64,000 bases of DNA from Spirobacillus cienkowskii (GTDB lineage: Bacteria; Bdellovibrionota_B; Oligoflexia; Silvanigrellales; Silvanigrellaceae): contig NZ_CP146516.1 of NCBI RefSeq assembly GCF_037081835.1, positions 581,501 to 645,500 of the forward strand, in the 5' to 3' direction. Within the stretch, counting starts at the first letter, position 1. The number at the start of each line of letters is the position of its first letter. Shown piece after piece: positions 18,312 to 27,719 of the stretch. The position numbers and the translations under genes are program-made. The notes under the pieces are model-generated. The model ran no database searches, was not told the origin of the DNA, and saw nothing but the letters and a program-made list of their open reading frames with translations.

Positions 18312-19547
18312 TTAAATCAAGGAGATAAATTCTGTTGCCCATGCGTCACCTCTAATTTTTTCTTTTGGGGCAATAGCGATAGTTTCTTTGTTTAGTAGAA
18401 TTTTTTGTTCATCAAGCCCGCGTTTGATTTTAGGATGAGATGTCAATAAATTCATAAATTTTTTTAAGTCTATCTGCTCTTCTAGCCAACGGGTTGGAAT
18501 TCCATTTGGGGTTCGTAATAAAGTGAAAAACATTTCTTCTAAATATTCTTGTTTTGAACGATGGGGTTCAAAAATAATAGAAAAATTTTTAATTTTTTCT
18601 GATTCATCAGAAAAAATAAGTTTGTCGTTTCCGGGTTCTGTTACGGCATTGGGATCGCCAATCTTGTAACGAATACCATATGGGTTTTGTTGAGTGGCTG
18701 GAAGAAGGCCATGAGCTCCTGTTCCAATTCCAATGTAAGGTTTTCCGAACCAATAAATGTTGTTGTGTTTTGCTTCAAACTTTGAAAAATTGCTTGTTTC
18801 CAATTGGTTAAATCCAATTTTTTGGCATGCTGTTAAAATTTGATAGTATTCTAATTCAGCAATTTCTTCATTAGCAGAATCAGTTTTGTCAAAAAGAGTT
18901 CTAGGTTCTATTGTTAGAGCATAGGCAGAAATGCCTGTTGCTCCTATATTGGCAAGCGTGAGAATTTCATCTTCAATCGCAATGGTTCTAGTCCCTTTTT
19001 TTAAACCATAAATTAAATCGACTTGGATATTTTTAAAACCGGCATGGCTAGCCCATTGAATATTTTTAAGTACATCTTGAGGAGTATGGCGTCTTCCTAA
19101 AAACTTTAATGTATTGGGGCAAATGGATTGTGCGCCAAGAGTAATGCGATCAAATCCAACTTGAAAATAAGAATCAAATTTGCGTTTAATATTAGTATAT
19201 GGATTGGTTTCTAATGTGCACTCTTCTATAATAAAATATTGCTTTAAAATATCAATGAAATCTTTGTAATAAGAAGCTTCAAATAATCCAGGGGTTCCAC
19301 CGCCAAAATAAACAGTAACGTGTTTGTGATGATAATTAGGAATTAAATTAATAAAATATAGTAACTGAGATTTTAATTCTATAAAAAAAGAATTAACCGA
19401 TTTTTTTGAAAAATTAGAGGTTTTAATAAAGTCGCAATATGGACAAATGTGAGAGCAAAAAGGAATATGAAAATAAAAACCAATTTCTGATCGTTGCGAA
19501 TTTAAAGTTAGCATTGTTGTTGATCCGTAATTTTTTGATAGATACAT
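18312..19547 (-). CDS. hemW: Heme chaperone HemW (radical SAM, HemN-like)
   Basis: An oxygen-independent coproporphyrinogen-oxidase-like radical SAM protein of the HemW type. The iron-sulfur motif CxxxCxxC is C31-C35-C38 (HIPFCSHICPYCDF), without the fourth cysteine of true HemN, followed by VYFGGGTPGL near 90 and GAQSICPNTLKFLGRRHT near 150. HemW proteins bind heme and deliver it to haemoproteins. The 411-residue length is typical. ATG 19547 is kept, but ATG 19514 (MLTLNSQRSEIG) is equally plausible; neither has a strong ribosome-binding site. Confidence 0.9.
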   Translation of the reverse strand: MYLSKNYGSTTMLTLNSQRSEIGFYFHIPFCSHICPYCDFIKTSNFSKKSVNSFFIELKSQLLYFINLIPNYHHKHVTVYFGGGTPGLFEASYYKDFIDILKQYFIIEECTLETNPYTNIKRKFDSYFQVGFDRITLGAQSICPNTLKFLGRRHTPQDVLKNIQWASHAGFKNIQVDLIYGLKKGTRTIAIEDEILTLANIGATGISAYALTIEPRTLFDKTDSANEEIAELEYYQILTACQKIGFNQLETSNFSKFEAKHNNIYWFGKPYIGIGTGAHGLLPATQQNPYGIRYKIGDPNAVTEPGNDKLIFSDESEKIKNFSIIFEPHRSKQEYLEEMFFTLLRTPNGIPTRWLEEQIDLKKFMNLLTSHPKIKRGLDEQKILLNKETIAIAPKEKIRGDAWATEFISLI

Positions 19548-19659
19548 GCATTATATAAAAGCGAGCGTTGTTTGTACTCGATTTTATTTTAAAATAATAG
19601 TTTAAAATAAAATAATTTGTCAATTAATATTTTGCTTATATAAATTTAATTATAACTTA

Positions 19660-19703
19660 CAGTTCATTAATTGACAAAAATATTAAAATGTGTCAGTTAA
19701 CTG
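19660..19703. promoter_or_regulatory. Nested inverted repeat upstream of TonB-dependent receptor
   Basis: CAGTT and AACTG (19660-19664, 19699-19703) enclose TGACA and TGTCA (19672-19676, 19691-19695) in the divergent gap between hemW and the receptor gene. The symmetry suggests a regulator site. It does not resemble a Fur box. Confidence 0.3.
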
Positions 19704-19759
19704 TTGAATGTATTTTTTTGTAATAAAACAGCTTAATTGCAATATTAAAAATATAATGA

Positions 19760-21910
19760 ATGATGATTAAAAGAATATTTATTTTTATATGTTTTTCTCG
19801 TTATGCGTTAGCGCAACAAAATAGTATACCAGTTATTATACAGCCTGAAGCACAACAAGATAGCAATCTGTCTCAATTGGAAAGAGATTTTAATTCTTCT
19901 GTTGAAACTTTGCTTAACCCCTCGGCGGGTAATATCAATCAAGAAGTGATTGATTCAAAAAATCTTTCAGGCAGTTCTGCTGCACCAAGAAGTATTGAAG
20001 ACTTTTTAAGCCAAACGCGTGCGGCACAAGTTGAGCGTTATGGAGGAGAGGCAGGGGTGTTGCGTGTGCGACTTCGAGGCGCGCGGGCATTTGAGCCCAC
20101 TCTATATTTTAAAGGTTTATCGCTTTCTTCCTTAGCAGGTTCAAATATTTCGCTTTTGCCCTTGGGTGCATTGGGATCGTTATATGTCTATCCTGATGTT
20201 GCGCCATTTTGGTTAGGATCTATGGGAATTTCTGGAGACATTAATATACTTCCTTGTCGCTTTTATAATTGTGTTTCTTTAAAGCCAGAGCAAGGTAAAA
20301 ATTATTTTAAGATTGTTAATAAAATTGGTTCTTATAGTTTTTTACAATTAAATGCGAGCTATTATTTAAAATTAAATAAAGAAACAGAGATTAACACTAC
20401 AATTGAATCAATATCGAGTAAAGAAGATTACCCTGTATTTAATAATAATAATTCTGTTTTATATGCAGATCAAGGAAATTATGAGCCATTAAAAAATAAT
20501 GATTTTAAAAAATTTGGTTATAGTTTAGGAATTTCTACTTATAACCAAAAATTTGGCAAAATAGATTTTGATCTTATTGCAGGGACGCGCTCAAGTGGAA
20601 TTCCTGCTCTACCTGGATCTGTTTCATATGCGCGATTAAATAATAATCTAGTTTTGGCTGTTTTAAATAACGAAAAAATCTTTCCAGATAGCGGTGTGCA
20701 ATGGAGTAATCAAATAGGTTTATCTTATAGCTACTCTAAAAATCAAAATGTAACTGCTGGTTTTTCTGGTCAAGCAGGGAGCGTGTTGAGTTATTCTGCG
20801 CAACTCAAATCATGGTTTATTATTCCTTCTAATATTATTAGTGAAGAATATTCTGGATTAGCATTTGAAGTATTGCATACGCAACAGCAAACAAAAACTT
20901 TTGTCCCAGCAGGTCAATCTTCAAGTTTTGATAGTTTTGCTAATGCAAATAGAACAGATTTTAAGCCAGCACTTTTTAATTCTATTGTATTTCCAATCAA
21001 TAACAATTTTGTTTTATCGTCAAGCTTAAATTCTTGGATATCAATTTCAAATGCAAATTCCAAGATGGACTGCAACTATCCTAGCATTCAAAATATTTGT
21101 CAAAATAACTTTATTCAGCAAGAAGAACCTGTCTATGGAGGAAATTTTTCAATTCAGCTAGGTTATAATAAACTTATTTCTTTTTTACGAATATCGCAGT
21201 CAATGCGAAGACCACATCTTCATGAATTTTATGGTGCTCCAAATGGAATTTTACCAAACGTACAATTATTACCAGAAAAAAGCCAAAAATTTGAAACAGG
21301 CGTTAGATTACCTGTAGGAGAAATTGGATATTTTTATGCGAAAGATCATAATTTAATATTTTTACAGCAAAATAACTCTAATACATCACAGTTTCAAAAT
21401 ATTGAAAATAGTCTTCGTTACGGTTATTATTTAAATTCAGATTTTTATTTTTCTGATTATGTGCGATCTTCATTTTCTTATAACTTTCTCAATGCAAAGA
21501 TATTAAATAATATTAATATCGGAGACACTACTTTACCGCGAAGTCCTATACACTCAGCGAGTTATGGTCTTAATTATGACAATATTTATGCAGGAAATTT
21601 TTTTAATTTTAATACAAAATTTGGAGGGTATTTTAATTTTAATTGGCAAAGTGAGTTTTATTTAGATAATGAAAATTATACTTCTATGAAAGTACCAGTA
21701 GTGTATAATTCTGGAATTTTATTTAGTTTTGAAAATATAACAAGAGGAATAAATTTTAAAATACTATTTGATTTATTTAATATTTTTAATGAAAATTTTT
21801 CTGTTGTTACAGATAAAACTGGTTTTAGTCAAATTTATCAATCAAATGGAGTTTTGGGATATCCAAGTCCAGGCAGACGTATATATTTATCAATAATAAG
21901 TGAGTTTTAA
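19760..21910 (+). CDS. TonB-dependent outer-membrane receptor
   Basis: A 716-residue ligand-gated outer-membrane importer. A signal peptide (1-19, ending ALAQ) is followed by a plug domain at about 60-175 (VRLRGARAFEPTLYFKG, then SLYVYPDVAPFWLG, GISGDINI) and a long beta barrel ending in the aromatic-terminated strand RRIYLSIISEF. Mid-barrel SMRRPHLHEFYGAP and ILPNVQLLPEKSQKFETGVR are typical receptor segments. Ligand unknown; no siderophore or cobalamin genes are nearby. The stop is one base from the ATG of the following lipoprotein gene, so the two are an operon. Confidence 0.88.
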   Translation: MMIKRIFIFICFSRYALAQQNSIPVIIQPEAQQDSNLSQLERDFNSSVETLLNPSAGNINQEVIDSKNLSGSSAAPRSIEDFLSQTRAAQVERYGGEAGVLRVRLRGARAFEPTLYFKGLSLSSLAGSNISLLPLGALGSLYVYPDVAPFWLGSMGISGDINILPCRFYNCVSLKPEQGKNYFKIVNKIGSYSFLQLNASYYLKLNKETEINTTIESISSKEDYPVFNNNNSVLYADQGNYEPLKNNDFKKFGYSLGISTYNQKFGKIDFDLIAGTRSSGIPALPGSVSYARLNNNLVLAVLNNEKIFPDSGVQWSNQIGLSYSYSKNQNVTAGFSGQAGSVLSYSAQLKSWFIIPSNIISEEYSGLAFEVLHTQQQTKTFVPAGQSSSFDSFANANRTDFKPALFNSIVFPINNNFVLSSSLNSWISISNANSKMDCNYPSIQNICQNNFIQQEEPVYGGNFSIQLGYNKLISFLRISQSMRRPHLHEFYGAPNGILPNVQLLPEKSQKFETGVRLPVGEIGYFYAKDHNLIFLQQNNSNTSQFQNIENSLRYGYYLNSDFYFSDYVRSSFSYNFLNAKILNNINIGDTTLPRSPIHSASYGLNYDNIYAGNFFNFNTKFGGYFNFNWQSEFYLDNENYTSMKVPVVYNSGILFSFENITRGINFKILFDLFNIFNENFSVVTDKTGFSQIYQSNGVLGYPSPGRRIYLSIISEF

Positions 21911-21911
21911 T

Positions 21912-23156
21912 ATGAAAAAAAATTGTCTATTTTTTTTTATAATTTATATTTTAATTTCTGCTTGTGGAGATCTAAAAAATACTAATTATAAATTTAGTGA
22001 TAAAGATTACTTAAATAATAGTGTGGAACCATATTTTTCGTATTATACTATAAATTCTTATGGAGATTATAGCAATTTAATGAGGTTCAATTTTTCAAAT
22101 AATACAGCAGAACTATTAGATACTCGCTTCTTTAGTGGTGATGCAATGGTTGTGCAAAAAATGAACATTTATAAAGATCTTGAAGATATTTATTTTATTG
22201 AAAGGTTTTCAACACAGAAGCCTTCAAGAGTAACTTATTTAACTTCAGGTAATAAGTTTACAGAAAATAGTAATTTTCCTATGAACTTACATGCGCTTGC
22301 TTTTTTTAAAGAAAGTATAGTTGGAGTTGGCTATGATCTTGGTGAAGCGATACAAACTTCAAAGGATACACAAAAAATTATAATTGGTAAAAGAAAGATA
22401 GAAAATTTACATCACACAAATTATGCAACCGCATCTATTTCAAGTTCAAATTTAAGTGCAATTTTGCATGATAATCAAAATATTTTTGTTGTTTCTCAAG
22501 GATCTTGGAATGATAATACTGTTAAACCATATATTTATCAACTCGATGATAAAATGTTAACTGTTAAAAATTCTTGGCCTATACCAAATTGTTTTAACGC
22601 CGCAAGGCATGTTAATGTTATAGATTCTAGTAAATTAGTGGTACTTTGTAACCCTTATCAAAATAATATTTCTAATACTGTTAATGTTTTTTTAATTGAT
22701 ATCTCTAATTTTAATAATATTCATACTCCAGAAATTACTAAAATTTTAACGAAAGAGAGAATTAAAAATGGATTTCAGTATTTTGAAATAGGAGGATTGT
22801 CTGCAGATAGAAATTCTATTTTTATTAATGAAAAAGCAGGAATTTATGACGAGAAATCTCAATATGTCACTAAATATACAAATACTGATTCTTATTGGTT
22901 TAATTTAAAAGAAACGACTGCTCAAAGTTTAAATGAAGAAGCTAGAAAAATTTATGTGAGTAATGTTTCTGGTTCTGTAATATATAATAATGCAGCACAA
23001 AAATACTTATTTAGTTGTCTTTTAGATACTCGAACTTTAACTTGTCAAATTGGCAGAGGAGCTGTATCTACCTCAATGGATGCAAAAGATTATAGTGTGG
23101 TGAATTTGCTAACATCTTCAAGAAACTATATTAATTTTCCTACAGTTATATTCTAA
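21912..23156 (+). CDS. Lipoprotein of unknown function paired with the TonB-dependent receptor
   Basis: A 414-residue lipoprotein. From ATG 21912 the signal peptide ends in the lipobox ISAC (cysteine near residue 18). The remainder is beta-rich with repeated short strands separated by asparagine/serine turns and could be a beta-propeller, but I see no defining motif. A GTG at 21900 in the same frame would overlap the receptor stop. Immediate linkage to the receptor gene suggests an accessory surface or periplasmic protein capturing the same ligand; this is inference from context only. Confidence 0.68.
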   Translation: MKKNCLFFFIIYILISACGDLKNTNYKFSDKDYLNNSVEPYFSYYTINSYGDYSNLMRFNFSNNTAELLDTRFFSGDAMVVQKMNIYKDLEDIYFIERFSTQKPSRVTYLTSGNKFTENSNFPMNLHALAFFKESIVGVGYDLGEAIQTSKDTQKIIIGKRKIENLHHTNYATASISSSNLSAILHDNQNIFVVSQGSWNDNTVKPYIYQLDDKMLTVKNSWPIPNCFNAARHVNVIDSSKLVVLCNPYQNNISNTVNVFLIDISNFNNIHTPEITKILTKERIKNGFQYFEIGGLSADRNSIFINEKAGIYDEKSQYVTKYTNTDSYWFNLKETTAQSLNEEARKIYVSNVSGSVIYNNAAQKYLFSCLLDTRTLTCQIGRGAVSTSMDAKDYSVVNLLTSSRNYINFPTVIF

Positions 23157-23172
23157 TTGAAAGTACTTATTC

Positions 23173-24273
23173 ATGCAGTTATCTATTTTATTATATTGTC
23201 GTGCGGGTTTTGAAAAAGAATGTGCGGCAGAAATTATTGAATATGCGGCATTGCTTAATATTCAAGGTTATGTAAATGCTAAAGAAAACTCAGCTCATGT
23301 GTTGTTTCATTTCATAGATCAAACGCAAGTAGTTTCATTTTGGAAAAATTTGCATCTCGAAAAACTTATTTTTTCGAGACAAATATTATTGACCTCTCCA
23401 ATGTGCTCAAGTCTTCCAGAAAAAAATCGCACAAATCCTATATTAGCGTATCTTGAACAATATTTTTTAGATTTAATAAAAGATAACAAATACTTAGAAG
23501 ATTTGTTTGTTGAAACGTTTGATACCGATGAGTATAAAGAAATTCTCAGTTTTTGTAAAAAATTTACAAGCCCAATGGTCTCTGCGCTTAAAAATAAGGG
23601 GTATATTTTACGAGATATAAATAATTCTCTTTATCGTTTGCATCTTGTTTTTTTAGATAGTCGATCTTGTTTTATTGGCTTAAGCCTGATTGGTCGCTCT
23701 TCAAAGTGGTATATGGGTATTCCTCGATTAAAATTTCCTGAAAATGCTCCCAGTCGATCTACATTAAAACTCGAAGAAGCTTTTTTAACATTTATGAGCG
23801 AGGCAGATCGCGCAACACGTTTACAACCAGGCATGAAAGCGATAGATTTAGGCGCAAGTCCTGGAGGTTGGACATACCAATTTGTTAAAAGAAGTATATA
23901 TGTTTATGCAATTGATAATGGCGCAATGGATAAGTCTTTACTAAACTCTGGATTAGTAGAACACTTACAAGTAGATGGTTTTAAGTTTATTCCAAAAAAA
24001 CCAGTTCATTGGTTAGTGTGTGATATGGTAGAAAAACCTTTTAGAATTGCCCAACTTATTGCAGAAAGAGCGAGTTGTAAAATTGCAAGCGAGTTTATTT
24101 TTAATTTAAAATTGCCCATGAAAAAAAAATATGATGAAGTTAAAAAGTGTATTATGTATATTGAAGAAAATTTAAATTCTGCAAACATTAAATTTAATAT
24201 AAAATGCAAACAGTTGTATCATGATCGTGATGAAGTAACGGTATGGTTGTATATATATGGTGCGACTTCGTAA
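23173..24273 (+). CDS. rlmM: 23S rRNA 2'-O-ribose methyltransferase RlmM
   Basis: Methylates the ribose of C2498 (E. coli numbering) of 23S rRNA. The N-terminal THUMP-like half (1-170) precedes a Rossmann methyltransferase domain. SAM-binding motif DLGASPGGWTYQ occurs near residue 220, the RlmM-typical PSRSTLKLEEAF near 190, and VHWLVCDMVEKP near 275. A conserved lysine in the FNLKLPMKKK segment fits the K-D-K-E catalytic set. 366 residues is the usual length. It lies 16 bases after the lipoprotein gene but is functionally unrelated. Confidence 0.92.
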   Translation: MQLSILLYCRAGFEKECAAEIIEYAALLNIQGYVNAKENSAHVLFHFIDQTQVVSFWKNLHLEKLIFSRQILLTSPMCSSLPEKNRTNPILAYLEQYFLDLIKDNKYLEDLFVETFDTDEYKEILSFCKKFTSPMVSALKNKGYILRDINNSLYRLHLVFLDSRSCFIGLSLIGRSSKWYMGIPRLKFPENAPSRSTLKLEEAFLTFMSEADRATRLQPGMKAIDLGASPGGWTYQFVKRSIYVYAIDNGAMDKSLLNSGLVEHLQVDGFKFIPKKPVHWLVCDMVEKPFRIAQLIAERASCKIASEFIFNLKLPMKKKYDEVKKCIMYIEENLNSANIKFNIKCKQLYHDRDEVTVWLYIYGATS

Positions 24274-24416
24274 TAGTTTATTTAAATTATTGGCTACCTA
24301 TTTTTCTATAAAAATATTAAAAAATTAAAAATATCTATAAAATTGTTAATATATTTATTTGACATTAAAAATTTTTTTTTATATTCATTGTTTATTAATA
24401 AATGAAAAGGTAGCTT

Positions 24417-25166
24417 ATGAATGGACAATTTGCAATTGAAGTTAAAAATTTAGATAAAAAAATTTATAAAAAAAATATAATAGATAAGCTTTCATTTACA
24501 GTTGAAAAAGGCTCAGTTACTGGATTTTTAGGTCCTAATGGTTCTGGAAAAACGATAACACTAAGTATGTTAACGGGTCTTATTGTTCCAGATAGTGGAA
24601 ATATAAAAATTTTTGATAAGGTGTTGGATAAAAATCATAAATCTTGTGTACATATTGGTGCAATAATTGAATTACCAGAATTTTATCCTTCACTCAGTGC
24701 AGAAGACAATTTATATAATTTAGGAATTTTAACGCCAAATATTGAGAAAAAATATATATTACAGAGAGTTTATGAAGTACTAGATGTCGTAGGGCTAAAA
24801 AAAAATAAAGACGAAAAAGTAAAAAATTTTTCTTTAGGTATGAAACAACGATTGGGTATTGCACAAGCGCTTTTAGGTGACCCCGATATTTTAATACTTG
24901 ATGAGCCTACAAATGGAATAGATCTTATTGGTTTAAGAGATTTAAAAGAAATTATTAAATATTATTCTAAAGAAAAACAAAAAACTTTTTTTATTTCTAG
25001 TCATATGGTCAGCGAACTCGAAGATATTTTTACAGACTTGGTTTTAATTAAAAATGGAAAAAATTTGTGGCAAGGCAAAAAAAATGAAGTTTATGAATAC
25101 AATAAATCATTAGAGAATTTTTTTATAGAGGCTATTGAAAGTGATCAATATATTACTAAAATCTGA
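24417..25166 (+). CDS. ABC transporter ATP-binding protein
   Basis: A 249-residue ABC ATPase of the ABC-2/DrrA-like exporter class. Walker A is GPNGSGKT near residue 40, the signature is FSLGMKQRLGIAQALL near 140, Walker B is ILILDEPTNGID near 160, and the H-loop histidine is in FFISSHMVSEL near 195. ATG 24417 has AAGG upstream. It overlaps the first permease gene by 26-32 bases and heads a four-gene unit. Substrate unknown. The whole cluster is even more AT-rich than its surroundings. Confidence 0.93.
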   Translation: MNGQFAIEVKNLDKKIYKKNIIDKLSFTVEKGSVTGFLGPNGSGKTITLSMLTGLIVPDSGNIKIFDKVLDKNHKSCVHIGAIIELPEFYPSLSAEDNLYNLGILTPNIEKKYILQRVYEVLDVVGLKKNKDEKVKNFSLGMKQRLGIAQALLGDPDILILDEPTNGIDLIGLRDLKEIIKYYSKEKQKTFFISSHMVSELEDIFTDLVLIKNGKNLWQGKKNEVYEYNKSLENFFIEAIESDQYITKI

Positions 25167-25977
25167 GCTACAAAGATTTTACTTTTTTAACAAAAAATTT
25201 TTAATATTATTTTCTTTATTATTATTTACAATCAATTTTTTAATTGCATATTTTTATAAAATTAAATACTCAATGATTGAAAAAATTTTACCTACATTTC
25301 CTTCTTTTTCTAGTTATCCAATTCTTTTTTTGTCAGAAATTCAGGCTGTTTTTTTAAATTTTATGTTCATAATATTTACAGCAAATTTTTTTTATAAAGA
25401 GCTTGATAGTGGTTTTTTAAAATTTCTTTTTTTAAGACCAATTTCTAAGATTCAATTTTTTATAACAAAATTAATTATCTTTTATTTTTTTTTGATTTAT
25501 GTATATTTTGTATTTTTCATAAGTAGTTATGTTTCTGGTTTTTTGTTGCTTGAAAATGTCGAAAAAATTACATTTTTTTCTTCTGATATTGAAATAGGAT
25601 ATATGCAGTGGTTCAGAAATACGGTTATATTCTACATTTTATCTTTAATTACTATGGTGCCATTTTCATTGTGTTTAATTATAATAAACTCTTACATTAA
25701 AAATTCTTTTTATTCTATTATGCTAACTTTATTCTTTTTATTTTTAAACATTATTTATCCTTTTATTAAAAATAAAATTTTATATAATTTTGGTTACAGA
25801 AATAAAGAAGATTTTAAAATGTTTGATTATTTTTCATTAACGCAATTTCAATTAAGTGGGATAGTTGAATTTATTAACGGAAAAAATATATTTTATATGT
25901 CGATATTTTCTGTTTTATTATTGATCGCATTTTTTATTTCTAGTAAATTGTATATAAAAATGTATAATAAATTATAA
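25141..25977 (+). CDS. ABC-2 type permease
   Basis: A 278-residue integral membrane protein with about six hydrophobic helices, very rich in phenylalanine, isoleucine and leucine. The initial amphipathic segment LLKSELQRFYFFNKKF is typical of ABC-2 permeases. No ATG is available; GTG 25141 or TTG 25135 both fall inside the ATPase gene, indicating translational coupling. It would form the membrane part of an exporter with the next gene. No substrate can be inferred. Confidence 0.75.
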   Translation: MINILLKSELQRFYFFNKKFLILFSLLLFTINFLIAYFYKIKYSMIEKILPTFPSFSSYPILFLSEIQAVFLNFMFIIFTANFFYKELDSGFLKFLFLRPISKIQFFITKLIIFYFFLIYVYFVFFISSYVSGFLLLENVEKITFFSSDIEIGYMQWFRNTVIFYILSLITMVPFSLCLIIINSYIKNSFYSIMLTLFFLFLNIIYPFIKNKILYNFGYRNKEDFKMFDYFSLTQFQLSGIVEFINGKNIFYMSIFSVLLLIAFFISSKLYIKMYNKL

Positions 25978-25986
25978 GGTAATTTT

Positions 25987-26778
25987 ATGAATATCTTGAT
26001 AAAAAGTGATTTATTCTTAATTTATAAAAGAAATTTATTGTTTTACATTTTTATTTTTTTGTTATTTGTTAATGTACTATTTGCCTTTCTTTATACTAGA
26101 AATAATATTGTATATCCAAATGAAAATGATGTAAATCATATTAATTCGCTTAATTTTATAATCCATATTATGTTAGAAAACTCTATATTTACATTTAATA
26201 TGATTTCAATTTTTTTAGCTATAATTTTATTTGATTTTAAATTTTTTAAAATTTTTTATTATAAAAAAATTAGTTTAAAAGAAGTTTTTTTAAGTAAGAT
26301 TGTTTTTTTAAATTTTGTTTTATTATTTATTATTTTAGTTTTTTGTTTAGTAAATTTAGTTTTAGGTTTAATATTATTTGATGTTCCAGATTTAATCTTT
26401 GTTTACGGAAAAAATGAACCTATTAGTTATTTTAGTTTTTTTGTTTATGTAGTAAAATACTATTTTATTTGTTATTGTTCATTTTCTTTAATTTCTTCAA
26501 TGACATTATTTTTTTATACTATTTTTAGCAACAAAATTTTGACATTTTCTATGATTCTTTGTTTTTTGATAGCTCAGTTTTATACCCCAAAATTTTCTAT
26601 TATTTTGCATCAAGCGCAATTTAAAAAAATTTTATTTGAAGATATTTATTTTTATAAAACAATTGCTTATTTATTATTAAATTTTATAACAATTTTTATA
26701 TCTTATTGTTTATTTACAATATTTCGTGAAAAATTTCTTTTTAAAATTTGTAATCCATTAAAAAAAATTATACAATAA
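25987..26778 (+). CDS. ABC-2 type permease, second subunit
   Basis: A 263-residue polytopic membrane protein with about six helices, starting with the same layout as its neighbour (IKSDLFLIYKRNLLFYIFIF). It starts nine bases after the first permease with AAGG upstream. The two permeases probably form a heterodimer on the shared ATPase. Sequence is highly AT-driven, so low-complexity hydrophobic residues limit family assignment. Confidence 0.72.
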   Translation: MNILIKSDLFLIYKRNLLFYIFIFLLFVNVLFAFLYTRNNIVYPNENDVNHINSLNFIIHIMLENSIFTFNMISIFLAIILFDFKFFKIFYYKKISLKEVFLSKIVFLNFVLLFIILVFCLVNLVLGLILFDVPDLIFVYGKNEPISYFSFFVYVVKYYFICYCSFSLISSMTLFFYTIFSNKILTFSMILCFLIAQFYTPKFSIILHQAQFKKILFEDIYFYKTIAYLLLNFITIFISYCLFTIFREKFLFKICNPLKKIIQ

Positions 26779-26829
26779 TTCAATGTAAAAAGTATAGTTA
26801 TGTGTAAAATTATATTTTATTGGATTAAT

Positions 26830-27714
26830 ATGAATTTTTTTAAACTAATTATTATTTTAATAGTTTCTTTTTTATGTAATAATTATATTTTTTCACAAGA
26901 AATTATAAAGCATTCTCTTTCTGCATCGCAAAACGATGAAACATTAAGTTATGAACTTATGGTTTTAAAATTAATTTTAGATAAATCGAAACAAAAATTT
27001 GGAGACTATAAATTAGTAAAGTCAGAAAAAATGTCTCAATCAAGATCTTTTCAAGAGCTAAATAAAAGCAATCCCGAGGTTCATGTCGTTGCAACTATGA
27101 CATCTATAGAAAGAGAAAGTCTTACGATTCCTATTCGATTTTGCATATTTAAGGGGCTTCTTGGAGTTCGTATTCCTATAGTTCTCAAAAAAGAAAAATC
27201 TAGAATTGAAAATGTAAAAACGTTTGATAACTTAAAAAGTTTAAAAGCTGGTCAAGTTTTTGATTGGCCTGATACTACTATTTTACAAAAAAATAATATA
27301 AATGTTATTACCTCATTACAATATCAAAATTTATATCCAATGCTCGAAAGAAAAAGATTTGATATTTTTCCTTTGGGTGCGTTAGAAGTTTATGAAATTG
27401 CAGATGAACGTCAAAAAGAATTTGATATTGATGTTATCAGTAATTGGGCAATTGTATATCCAATTGGTTATTATTTTTTTGTTAGCAAAAAAAATAAAAA
27501 ACTTGCCGAACGAATAAATTATGGCTTTATAAGTGCTATTAATGATGGTTCTTTTAATAAGTTATTCGAAAAATACAATAATGAAGTTTTGACTAAGGCA
27601 AATTTAAGCAGTAGAAAGTTTTTTTATTTAAAAAATCCAATTTTACCAAAAACAACAGAATTTAATAACCCAAAATTTTGGCATCCAATAATATATAATT
27701 ATTATTCTCACTAA
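26830..27714 (+). CDS. Periplasmic substrate-binding-like protein
   Basis: A protein of about 294 residues with an N-terminal signal peptide (MNFFKLIIILIVSFLCNN...FSQ) and a type-2 periplasmic-binding-protein-like body: strand-helix pairs such as LSYELMVLKLILDKSK near 40, VVATMTSIERESL near 90 and YPIGYYFFVSKKNKKLAERINYGF near 230. It resembles the sensor-like solute-binding relatives that accompany signalling proteins. ATG 26830 (GGA six bases upstream) is preferred to 26800, which would precede the signal. It follows the ABC genes and is convergent with the GAF kinase. Confidence 0.65.
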   Translation: MNFFKLIIILIVSFLCNNYIFSQEIIKHSLSASQNDETLSYELMVLKLILDKSKQKFGDYKLVKSEKMSQSRSFQELNKSNPEVHVVATMTSIERESLTIPIRFCIFKGLLGVRIPIVLKKEKSRIENVKTFDNLKSLKAGQVFDWPDTTILQKNNINVITSLQYQNLYPMLERKRFDIFPLGALEVYEIADERQKEFDIDVISNWAIVYPIGYYFFVSKKNKKLAERINYGFISAINDGSFNKLFEKYNNEVLTKANLSSRKFFYLKNPILPKTTEFNNPKFWHPIIYNYYSH

Positions 27715-27719
27715 TTATT

